Assembly: GCA_023135995.1 (NCBI GenBank)
Contig: JAGLRY010000073.1
Span: forward strand, 1-8,499
DNA length: 8,499 bases
Source: Candidatus Aminicenantota bacterium
GTDB lineage: Bacteria; Acidobacteriota; Aminicenantia; Aminicenantales; Aminicenantaceae
Reading direction: 5' to 3'
The translations under genes and the position numbers were made by a program. Under the pieces are notes generated by a model. It was not told where the DNA came from, did no database searches, and worked only from the letters and a program-made list of their open reading frames with translations. Of this stretch, positions 1 through 5,730 are shown piece by piece; the stretch's first letter is position 1, and every line of letters begins with the position of its first letter.

Positions 1-220
1 TCGCTCTAAGATGTTCGACATCCACCCGGGTGCCCACAGTGGTCCACCCTTCAGGCAGGTACTCCTGGACCGCCTCGACAGCTGCGGCTTCCATCAGGGC
101 GATCATCATGGGTGTGGCCAAGACTTCAATCCTGCCTGACCCGATCTCACTGGCGGCGTGGGCCCTCTCGACGACCATCGTCTGTTTCGCCGAAACCTGC
201 CCCGGAATCACAAAATCCAT
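1..220 (-). CDS. FlK-type hotdog thioesterase, N-terminal part (runs off the left edge)
   Basis: The first 73 codons of a minus-strand gene start at ATG 218-220 and stay open to the window edge, so the C-terminal part is missing. The protein should hydrolyse an acyl-CoA thioester in the cytoplasm; the exact acyl group is unknown. The FlK (fluoroacetyl-CoA thioesterase) signature is clear: an ERAHA segment, then GSGRIEVLATPMM, then ALMEAAA, then TTVGTRVDVEHL. Thr36, Glu44 and His70 have the same spacing (8 and 26 residues) as the FlK catalytic residues Thr42, Glu50 and His76. The fluoroacetate-specific role is not implied, because relatives are widespread in bacteria that do not meet fluoroacetate. 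An AGAGGTGA ribosome-binding site sits just upstream (about 224-231), which supports this start. It is transcribed away from the genes to its right, so its upstream region is the structured intergenic block. Confidence 0.85.
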   Translation of the reverse strand, partial: MDFVIPGQVSAKQTMVVERAHAASEIGSGRIEVLATPMMIALMEAAAVEAVQEYLPEGWTTVGTRVDVEHLRA

Positions 221-273
221 CGTCTCACCTCTCTCTTCGTATGTCCTTGAATGCAACTCATCAAAAAACAGCT

Positions 274-302
274 TTTCTAAATCTGTGATCACGTGAATAC
301 AA
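274..302 (-). promoter_or_regulatory. Possible promoter of the thioesterase gene
   Basis: On the minus strand TTGTAT (297-302) is followed after 17 bases by TAGAAA (274-279). Both boxes are weak (3/6 and 4/6 against the sigma-70 consensus), but spacing is ideal and the leader to the start at 220 would be about 47 bases. The spacer contains an 8-base palindrome, GTGATCAC (285-292), which could be an operator half or simply chance. The region also lies inside the left arm of the long inverted repeat. Confidence 0.35.
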
Positions 303-367
303 GTTGCGTTCTTGAGTGATCAGATTGTGTGATGGAAAAAACCGTGAGAAGGGCTGGACGGGCATGG

Positions 368-390
368 CACATCTCCTGAAAGGAGATGTG
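368..390. repeat. Perfect 10-bp hairpin with GAA loop
   Basis: CACATCTCCT (368-377) and AGGAGATGTG (381-390) are exact complements separated by GAA. The hairpin is further enclosed by GGGCT (351-355) and AGCCC (396-400), giving a two-level stem. There is no T-run afterwards on either strand, so it is unlikely to be a simple terminator. It sits at the centre of the long inverted repeat, like the tip of a much longer folded structure. Confidence 0.75.
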
Positions 391-407
391 AGGGAAGCCC
401 GGATCCG

Positions 408-424
408 AGCGAGGTTTCCTCGCT
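408..424. repeat. 7-bp hairpin with TTT loop
   Basis: AGCGAGG (408-414) pairs with CCTCGCT (418-424) across a TTT loop. It lies 17 bases after the larger 368-390 hairpin in the same GC-rich core and again has no T-run after it. Two compact hairpins side by side are the sort of thing seen in structured RNAs and in hairpin-ended repeats. Confidence 0.6.
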
Positions 425-445
425 GGGGAAACTAAGCGTGTTTTT

Positions 446-552
446 GATATCATATAATCTGATCATTCGGAATGTCGTCTATCACGGATTTAGAAATGCT
501 TAGTTTCTGTGATTGCATTTTCTCATCATGCATATGTATATTATATGATATC
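446..552. repeat. 13-bp perfect inverted repeat, arms 446-458 and 540-552
   Basis: GATATCATATAAT (446-458) has its exact reverse complement at 540-552. The sequences are AT-rich, so some of the match is due to composition, but 13 perfect pairs within about 100 bases is more than background. The left copy is also part of the right arm of the longer inverted repeat, so it can pair with only one of the two partners at a time. Confidence 0.6.
513..542 (+). promoter_or_regulatory. Possible upstream promoter for the membrane-protein gene
   Basis: TTGCAT (513-518) is followed after 18 bases by TATATT (537-542), a 5/6 match to the -10 box with a weak -35. It would give a leader of about 120 bases for the gene at 669. 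It overlaps the repeats described here, so it may be an accident of their AT-richness. Confidence 0.3.
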
Positions 553-592
553 CTAGAAAATGGGTAGGGAGTGAGACATCTTTTACAGACGC

Positions 593-621
593 TTGAATTT
601 GGCGAGTTCCGGTGATAAAAC
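593..621 (+). promoter_or_regulatory. Probable extended -10 promoter of the membrane-protein gene
   Basis: TTGAAT (593-598), a 17-base spacer, then TAAAAC (616-621) preceded by the extended -10 dinucleotide TG at 613-614, so the box reads TGATAAAA. The same layout (TTG, 20 bases, TGATAAA) is found before the peptidase and MgtC genes. Transcription would start near 628, leaving a leader of about 40 bases with an AGAGGGAG ribosome-binding site at 654-661. Confidence 0.5.
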
Positions 622-668
622 CTTAAAGGAGAATTCCCCGACCAAACTCACAAAGAGGGAGAAAAGCA

Positions 669-1553
669 TTGGAAATGAATCAAACCCAATCTAGAAGCTC
701 CACAAAAAAATGGTTCATCGGTTGCGGCATAGGGTGTGGCGCGGTGATCTTGATCGTCGTGATCCTCATAGCTAGCGGGTATTTTTTCATCAAGAACATT
801 GTTGACGAGTTCAAAGACACCGAGGCCATGACAGAGGTTTTGACCGAGCGTTTCGGAAGAATACCGGATTTTTGTCCTGATCCCGAAGGGACAATCCGTC
901 CAGAAAGGATCGAAGCCTTCCTCTCTGCCCGGGATGGATTCGCCCCGGTCCGGGAGAGGATCACCAAGAGTATGGAGGCTCTATCCCGGGGAAGAGATAA
1001 AGACGAAGTGGAAGTGGAGAAACCCAAGAGTGTGCTCACCATGATGAGGATGGGATTCGGGATTATTCCGCAGATGGCCGAATTCATCAAAACGAGGAAC
1101 GAGGCACTTCTTGATTCAGAGATGGGATTGGGAGAATACTACTACATCTATGTTGTGGCCTACTATTCCTGGTTGGGGAAAGCGCCTGCGGATGGTCCTG
1201 ATTTCCAGATCGTCGGACCTGACAAGGAGGACGACTTCGGGTATTGGGACAGAGAGGATTCCAAGGAAAGACGCCGGGAACGTTTGCTGCGAAGGCTTAA
1301 CCGGATGCTGCTGCCCATGCTGCACAATCAGCTCGAGAAACTGATTGCCGAAGGAGGCGCAAAAGCTTCAGGGGAGTGGCGGCAGATACTTGAGAGAGAG
1401 ATCGAAGCCTTGGAAGAGGACCGGGAGCGCCTCCTGTGGCAGGACAGCCTTCCCGAAGTGATCGAGGCCTCTCTCCGCTCCTACAGAGACCGGCTCGAAG
1501 CCAGCTACAATCCGATGACAAATCCTCTAGAGGTGATGATCGAACAGAGGTGA
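669..1553 (+). CDS. Single-pass membrane protein of unknown family
   Basis: A 294-residue protein that I do not recognise. Residues 1-14 are polar with a Lys-Lys pair, followed by a glycine- and cysteine-rich start to a membrane segment (WFIGCGIGCG, about 15-24) and a strongly hydrophobic stretch to about residue 41. By the positive-inside rule the N-terminus is cytoplasmic and the remaining 250 residues lie outside the membrane. That part is highly charged and probably helical, with a tyrosine-rich patch (EYYYIYVVAYYSW, about 156-168) and a Glu/Arg-rich, possibly coiled-coil segment towards the C-terminus. The start is either TTG 669 or ATG 675. I chose TTG because the AGAGGGAG site at 654-661 is 7 bases from it and 13 from the ATG. 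The gene sits alone between the structured intergenic block and the peptidase, which has its own promoter, so no function follows from context. Confidence 0.8.
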   Translation: MEMNQTQSRSSTKKWFIGCGIGCGAVILIVVILIASGYFFIKNIVDEFKDTEAMTEVLTERFGRIPDFCPDPEGTIRPERIEAFLSARDGFAPVRERITKSMEALSRGRDKDEVEVEKPKSVLTMMRMGFGIIPQMAEFIKTRNEALLDSEMGLGEYYYIYVVAYYSWLGKAPADGPDFQIVGPDKEDDFGYWDREDSKERRRERLLRRLNRMLLPMLHNQLEKLIAEGGAKASGEWRQILEREIEALEEDRERLLWQDSLPEVIEASLRSYRDRLEASYNPMTNPLEVMIEQR

Positions 1554-1583
1554 TCTTTGCCTTGACAAACACCAGGGGACACA

Positions 1584-1612
1584 TTGACATTCCTTTGTAT
1601 CAGTGATAAAAA
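1584..1612 (+). promoter_or_regulatory. Strong promoter of the peptidase operon
   Basis: A perfect -35 box TTGACA (1584-1589), a 17-base spacer and TAAAAA (1607-1612) with the extended -10 TG at 1604-1605. Transcription should start near 1619, giving a leader of about 20 bases that contains the GGAGGTG ribosome-binding site (1630-1636). Because this start point lies downstream of the in-frame GTG at 1603, it argues that translation does not begin there. Confidence 0.65.
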
Positions 1613-1629
1613 CTCATAGAATTCAAATT

Positions 1630-1636
1630 GGAGGTG
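1630..1636 (+). promoter_or_regulatory. Ribosome-binding site deciding the peptidase start
   Basis: GGAGGTG is a near-consensus Shine-Dalgarno sequence. Its GGAGG core is 7 bases from TTG 1642 and 4 from GTG 1639, and it lies inside the reading frame if translation started at GTG 1603. The protein from 1642 begins with a basic region and a hydrophobic signal segment in the normal positions. Confidence 0.75.
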
Positions 1637-1641
1637 CAGTG

Positions 1642-3834
1642 TTGAAAAGAGGTTGGAAACACAACAAAACCAAGATCCTATTCCTGAGTATCCTAGTATT
1701 CATGATAGCATTCCCGGCATTCCCGCAACAGGGGAAAAAACGACTGACCTACAAGCAGGCCTACGGCGGTCAAGATATGCGCTTTATGATGATGATGGCG
1801 AGAGTCCGGTGGCTTGACGATGCACACTATCTCCTCTCCGAGCAAGATAAAAAAACGAGAAAGACAAAATTGGTCAAGGTCAATGCCAAGACCGGAGAAA
1901 AAACACTCTTTCTGGACTATGAGCTCATCGAAAAAGCCTTTCCCAAGGGTATGAGAGCCATGGGTCACGCCGATAACACAAAAGACTACAGCGGTCTTCT
2001 GTATGTTCACAAAGACGACCTCTATCATTTTTCAGTGAAGACAAAAAAAGTCAAACGGCTTACGGCAACACCGGAGAGGGAGAACAATCCGCAGTTCTCT
2101 CCGGATGGACGATTTGTTGCCTACACCCGAAACCACAACCTGTACTCAATGGATATCGAGACAGGCTTGGAATACCAGCTCACTTCGGATGGGTCGGACA
2201 CCATCTACAACGGCTGGGCCTCCTGGGTTTACATGGAAGAAATTCTCGGCCGGAGAACCAGATACAGAGCCTTCTGGTGGTCACCGGACAACCAGAAACT
2301 GGCTTTCTTGCGCTTCGATGACAGCCCTGTTCCCACCTTTCCCCTCTTCAGGAAGGGCGGTACGCACGGGGAACTTGAGATCGAACGATACCCCAAACCA
2401 GGAGATCCGAATCCCTATGTCAAGCTGGGCATCGTCCCGGCCACTGGTGGGAAAACCGTGTGGGCCGATGTCGAAGAGAAGGCGGATCACTACGTGGCAT
2501 GGCCATTCTGGTTACCCGACAGCAGCCAATTGACCTTCCAGTGGATGAACCGCGGGCAGGACCACATTAAGATCTACAGCGTTGATCTAAAATCGGGCAA
2601 AAAACGCCAAATCTATGAAGAAAAACAGCCCGCCTGGGTGGAATTTTTCGAAGATCTACATTTTTATAAGGAGGGAAGCGGATTTCTCCTTCGCACCCAT
2701 AAGGATGGATGGAGCCATCTGTACACCTATGACCTCGAAGGCCATCTCAAGAAACGACTGACCGAGGGCGAATGGACAGTCACAGACATCGCTCTCGTCG
2801 ATGAGAAAAACGGCCGCGTCTTTTTCAACGCCAGAAAAGACAAGACAACAGAAACCCACCTCTATGTAGTCAAACTCGATGGGACTGGTTTTAAGCGTCT
2901 GACCAAGGAACCAGGGAGTCACCGGGTTTCTGTCTCCCCGGAAGGAAGTTTCTTCATCGACAGTTTTTCCAACACCACGACACCCACAAAGCAGAATCTC
3001 TACCAGTCAGATGGCACGCTTGTACGTATGATCAAGGACATGGGCATGGCCGACAGGGACGAGTATGCCCTTGGTAAAAAAGAACTGTTCACAATCTCCA
3101 CCGAAGATGGATGGGATCTTCCTGCCTACTGGGTCTTACCTCCGGATTTTAATGAGAGCAAAGAGTACCCGGTCATTTTTACCATATACGGGGGCCCTAA
3201 CTCGGGAAGAGTGTACAACACCTATCCCTCCATGAGTGACCTCTATTTCGCCCAGGAAGGTATCATCATCTTCAGCGTCGACCATCGAGCTTCAGGCCAT
3301 TTTGGAAAAAAAGGCGTGGACCTGATGCACCGCAACCTCGGAAAATGGGAGATGCATGACCTGATCGTAGCCGTGAAGTGGCTTCATCAGAAGCCCTTTG
3401 TCGAAAAAACCAAGATCGGGATCACCGGGGGAAGCTATGGAGGGTACACTACCTGTATGGCCCTCACCTACGGCGCCGACTACTTCACACATGGATATGC
3501 CAGAGCATCCGTTACAGATTGGCGACTTTATGATTCTGTCTACACGGAACGCTACATGGACCGGCCGTGTGAAAACGAGGAGGGGTATAAGTTTGGGTCT
3601 GCGATGACGCATGCAAAGAACATGAAAGGTGTCCTGTTTATGTCACACGGAGATATGGACGATAACGTCCATATGCAGAACACTATTCAACTCATAAGCA
3701 GGCTCATGGACCTAGGGAAACAATTCGAATTCATGCTTTATCCCGATCAGAGACATGGCTTCCGCAGAAGCAAACGGGAGCATTCCAACCGTCACTATGT
3801 GGATTTCTGGTTCAAACATTTCTTGAATCGTTGA
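1642..3834 (+). CDS. Exported S9B serine peptidase, dipeptidyl peptidase IV type
   Basis: A 730-residue DPP-IV family enzyme, close to the usual length. It should remove N-terminal dipeptides (typically X-Pro or X-Ala) from peptides outside the cytoplasm. The first 28 residues are a basic region plus hydrophobic core (KILFLSILVFMIAFPAF), a signal peptide or anchor. Then come a beta-propeller (to about residue 480) and a C-terminal alpha/beta hydrolase. Ser598 lies in GGSYGG, Asp673 in HGDMDDNVH and His705 in DQRHGF. Asp and His are 32 residues apart, as in human DPP4 (708 and 740). Glu199-Glu200 in WVYMEE match the human Glu205-Glu206 pair that binds the substrate amino terminus, and YDSVYTERYM is shared with the human active site. 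The frame is open to a GTG at 1603, but GGAGGTG at 1630-1636 and the promoter at 1584-1612 favour TTG 1642 (GTG 1639 is possible). The downstream methyltransferase starts one base after the stop. Confidence 0.92.
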   Translation: MKRGWKHNKTKILFLSILVFMIAFPAFPQQGKKRLTYKQAYGGQDMRFMMMMARVRWLDDAHYLLSEQDKKTRKTKLVKVNAKTGEKTLFLDYELIEKAFPKGMRAMGHADNTKDYSGLLYVHKDDLYHFSVKTKKVKRLTATPERENNPQFSPDGRFVAYTRNHNLYSMDIETGLEYQLTSDGSDTIYNGWASWVYMEEILGRRTRYRAFWWSPDNQKLAFLRFDDSPVPTFPLFRKGGTHGELEIERYPKPGDPNPYVKLGIVPATGGKTVWADVEEKADHYVAWPFWLPDSSQLTFQWMNRGQDHIKIYSVDLKSGKKRQIYEEKQPAWVEFFEDLHFYKEGSGFLLRTHKDGWSHLYTYDLEGHLKKRLTEGEWTVTDIALVDEKNGRVFFNARKDKTTETHLYVVKLDGTGFKRLTKEPGSHRVSVSPEGSFFIDSFSNTTTPTKQNLYQSDGTLVRMIKDMGMADRDEYALGKKELFTISTEDGWDLPAYWVLPPDFNESKEYPVIFTIYGGPNSGRVYNTYPSMSDLYFAQEGIIIFSVDHRASGHFGKKGVDLMHRNLGKWEMHDLIVAVKWLHQKPFVEKTKIGITGGSYGGYTTCMALTYGADYFTHGYARASVTDWRLYDSVYTERYMDRPCENEEGYKFGSAMTHAKNMKGVLFMSHGDMDDNVHMQNTIQLISRLMDLGKQFEFMLYPDQRHGFRRSKREHSNRHYVDFWFKHFLNR

Positions 3835-3835
3835 A

Positions 3836-4756
3836 ATGAGCGAAAGCCCTCCCCATTTCGAAAAGCTGCAGCGCTGCCCCGTATGCTCCGGCACAGGCTT
3901 CAGTTCTTACAGGAAGAGGACCTTTGACATCAGCACTCTCAGCGAGGATAACATAAAGATCACAGACAACGATTACGGAAAGATCTGGGACCTGGATCGC
4001 TGCAAAACTTGCACCCATGTGTTCGCCAACCCTACGCCATCACACGCATTCATCCAATCTCTCTACACCAAGACGGAAGACCCTGATTATGAGGAAGAAT
4101 CTTTAGGGAGAGGAAAAAATTTCCAGCGCATCCTGAATGCTTTGGAAAAAATCCATCCAGAGAAGGGAAGGCTTCTCGATGTTGGCGCTGCCACCGGAAT
4201 CCTTATGCATCTGGCCCGCGAAAAAGGATGGGTCACCGAGGGCGTCGAGCCGAGCTCCTGGGCCGTCGAGGTCGCCAAAGAAAAGTACGATCTCACGCTG
4301 ATGGAGGGGAGCCTCGAAACTGTCACATTAAAAAGCAACACATACACAGCAGTGACTCTGGTAGATTTTATCGAGCACATCTCTCACCCCAATGAAGCTC
4401 TCTCCAAGATCCATGAGATTCTTAAACCCGGCGGCACTGTGTGTCTGGTGACTCCGGATATCCAAAGCCTGGCAGCCAGTGCGATGGGGAAAGGGTGGTG
4501 GCATTTCCGGCCGGGCCATCTCGCCTACTTCACAAAAAAAAGCCTCCTCACCCTCCTCGAACGATCAGGTTTCCAAGTCATCAAGTGGAGGCGATATGCA
4601 TGGACTTTCAGCGCCCATTATCTCCTCTCTCGAATGTCTTTGTTCAAGTTTCTTGTTAAAAATCCAAGGATGGCTTTTTTTTGGAAGAATATTCCGATAA
4701 AATTAGCGCTTCGGGATTCATACGAAGTTTACGCCAGAAAAGAGAATTCCGCATGA
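3836..4756 (+). CDS. Class I SAM-dependent methyltransferase with N-terminal zinc-binding motif
   Basis: A 306-residue protein in two parts. The N-terminal part has two Cys-X2-Cys pairs (Cys14/Cys17 and Cys56/Cys59), a likely zinc knuckle. The second part is a Rossmann-fold methyltransferase of the UbiG/Methyltransf_23 kind: motif I LLDVGAATG at 113-121, the acidic end of strand 2 at Glu138 in GVEPS, the VDFIEHISHP motif IV region, then ILKPGGTV. Zinc-knuckle methyltransferases of this shape often modify sugars or lipids in envelope biosynthesis clusters, but the substrate cannot be read here. The start ATG is one base after the peptidase stop with no clear ribosome-binding site, so translation is probably coupled. 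The stop overlaps the next gene's start. Runs of eight A (4534-4541) and eight T (4675-4682) occur within the coding region. Confidence 0.85.
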   Translation: MSESPPHFEKLQRCPVCSGTGFSSYRKRTFDISTLSEDNIKITDNDYGKIWDLDRCKTCTHVFANPTPSHAFIQSLYTKTEDPDYEEESLGRGKNFQRILNALEKIHPEKGRLLDVGAATGILMHLAREKGWVTEGVEPSSWAVEVAKEKYDLTLMEGSLETVTLKSNTYTAVTLVDFIEHISHPNEALSKIHEILKPGGTVCLVTPDIQSLAASAMGKGWWHFRPGHLAYFTKKSLLTLLERSGFQVIKWRRYAWTFSAHYLLSRMSLFKFLVKNPRMAFFWKNIPIKLALRDSYEVYARKENSA

Positions 4757-5661
4757 AGGCATATCTCAGAGCGATGCGACTCGGCAGATGGCCGAGGAGT
4801 CTCGCCATATTTGTCGGCATCGCAGCCTTTTTCTACCTGTACAGAGATGCTCTGTTTACCACGGATATCACTTGGGTCGTTCTTCAATCCCTTTACGCAT
4901 TTCTCCTGACATGGGCCATCTCCACTGCAAATTATATCATCAACGAAATCGTGGACGCTCCCTATGATGCCCACCACCCCACGAAGCGAAATCGTCCCTT
5001 GGTCAAAGGGGAGATCAAGAAAATCCCTTTTCTCCTTTTAGGAGTTGCAATATCGGCCACAAGCCTTTACCTGGCATACCTACACTTCTGCCCGCCCTTT
5101 TTCTATGCGTTGTTGGCCCTTCTTGTCGCAGGATTCATTTACAACATCAAGCCCGTCAGGACAAAAGATATCCCCTTTCTCGACTCCATATCCGAATCCG
5201 CCAACAATCCCATCCGTTTTCTGATCGGATGGTTCGCCTTCGCCCCTCCGGAAATCTGGCCGTCCCTCTCCCTACTCCTGTGCTGGTGGGCTTTCGGAAA
5301 CTTCCTGATGATCGCCAAAAGGCTCTCTGAATTCCGTCTCTTGAAGGAGAGAGCCGGAGATTACAGAAATTCTCTCCGGAGATACTCTGAAGGGGCTCTG
5401 ATGTTCGGGATGGCGGCAAGTGCCGTGATCTTTTTCCTCGCTTACTTCTATTTTTCCTATACGTTCAAGCTCGAGACCTTGCTCATTTTTTCACCCTTCG
5501 TTTTTTTCTATTTTTTCCTGTTCTTCCGGAAGACGATGAGAGAGGATGAAGTCATGGAAGAGCCGGAGCGGCTCTTTATGCATCTGAAGTTTGCGCTTTA
5601 CACCCTGTTTCTGATCGCGATCTTTTTCCTCTCTTCATTCCTGGATAAACCTATCCATTAA
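4753..5661 (+). CDS. UbiA-family prenyltransferase, DPPR-synthase-like
   Basis: A 302-residue integral membrane protein with about eight or nine hydrophobic segments. UbiA enzymes move a polyprenyl group using two Asp-rich motifs and magnesium. The first is NEIVDAPYD (Asn64, Asp68, Asp72), followed directly by HHPTKRNRPL (74-83). That HPxKRxRP string is characteristic of decaprenyl-phosphate phosphoribosyltransferase, which joins PRPP to a polyprenyl phosphate. The second region is YNIKPVRTKDIPFLDS (130-145, with Asp139 and Asp144), followed by NNPIRFLIGW, which also suits that subgroup. The frame is open back to 4681, but ATG 4753 gives an ATGA overlap with the methyltransferase stop and a natural N-terminus, so I chose it. 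No DprE1 or DprE2 epimerase gene, the usual partner in arabinan precursor synthesis, is within view, so the product may be a different ribosyl or glycosyl lipid. Other UbiA substrates (quinone or chlorophyll rings) are less likely from the motif. Confidence 0.85.
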   Translation: MKAYLRAMRLGRWPRSLAIFVGIAAFFYLYRDALFTTDITWVVLQSLYAFLLTWAISTANYIINEIVDAPYDAHHPTKRNRPLVKGEIKKIPFLLLGVAISATSLYLAYLHFCPPFFYALLALLVAGFIYNIKPVRTKDIPFLDSISESANNPIRFLIGWFAFAPPEIWPSLSLLLCWWAFGNFLMIAKRLSEFRLLKERAGDYRNSLRRYSEGALMFGMAASAVIFFLAYFYFSYTFKLETLLIFSPFVFFYFFLFFRKTMREDEVMEEPERLFMHLKFALYTLFLIAIFFLSSFLDKPIH

Positions 5662-5682
5662 ACTTTTTTCCTGGAAAAAGTT
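5661..5682 (+). terminator. Weak A/T-rich hairpin after the prenyltransferase
   Basis: AACTTTTT and AAAAAGTT form an 8-bp stem with a six-base loop (TCCTGG), starting at the last base of the stop codon. A run of seven T (5692-5698) follows, but about ten bases after the stem instead of directly. It may slow or partly end transcription. The next promoter overlaps its end. Confidence 0.4.
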
Positions 5683-5709
5683 GTTTCTTCCTTTTTTTCA
5701 TGATAAATT
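5681..5709 (+). promoter_or_regulatory. Probable extended -10 promoter of mgtC-rdgB
   Basis: TTGTTT (5681-5686), a 17-base spacer and TAAATT (5704-5709) with the extended -10 TG at 5701-5702. The layout is identical to the promoters at 593-621 and 1584-1612. The leader would be about 15 bases and include the GAGGGAG ribosome-binding site at about 5719-5725. Confidence 0.45.
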
Positions 5710-5730
5710 AACGCTACAGAGGGAGACCCA

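Larger units (their letters stand above)
250..519. repeat. Long imperfect inverted repeat (arms about 250-343 and 438-519)
   Basis: Read on the minus strand, 343 down to 250 aligns with 438 to 519 on the plus strand. In one block (314-333 against 449-468) the arms share ATCA, a run of AATCTGATCA and TC, matching at 17 of 20 positions. In a second block (270-289 against 481-500) they share ATCAC, GATTTAGAAA and GCT, at 18 of 20. In a third (250-256 against 513-519) they share TTGCATT exactly. A gap of about 12 bases separates the first two blocks in the left arm only. The arms enclose a GC-rich core. This may be a duplicated and inverted promoter region, a MITE-like element, or the stem of a structured RNA. 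Confidence 0.7.
221..668. other. 448-base non-coding, structure-rich intergenic region
   Basis: No credible gene lies between the divergent thioesterase (starting at 220) and the membrane protein (starting at 669). The stretch contains a possible minus-strand promoter at 274-302, a long inverted repeat at 250-519, a GC-rich core at about 344-437 with two tight hairpins, a 13-base perfect inverted repeat at 446-458/540-552, and candidate plus-strand promoters at 513-542 and 593-621. The sharp alternation between AT-rich arms and GC-rich core sets it apart from other gaps in the window, all of which are under 180 bases. I do not recognise a known riboswitch or catalytic RNA in it. Confidence 0.7.

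Noticed and set aside
30..296. Plus-strand open frame of 88 codons at the left edge
   Set aside because: It lies antisense to the thioesterase, whose catalytic residues and ribosome-binding site are clear. The predicted protein has no recognisable features and runs into the intergenic repeat.
261..365. Minus-strand 34-codon open frame with an AGGAG sequence seven bases before its ATG
   Set aside because: The AGGAG is part of the 368-390 hairpin and the frame runs through the repeat arm. The peptide looks random, and no leader-peptide pattern such as a run of one regulatory amino acid is seen.
453..458. Perfect TATAAT box on the plus strand
   Set aside because: The sequence 17 bases upstream (AACTAA) does not resemble a -35 box, there is no TGn extension, and the box is part of an AT-rich inverted repeat.
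1562..1567. First TTGACA after the membrane-protein gene
   Set aside because: No acceptable -10 box lies 16-18 bases downstream. The second TTGACA at 1584 has one.
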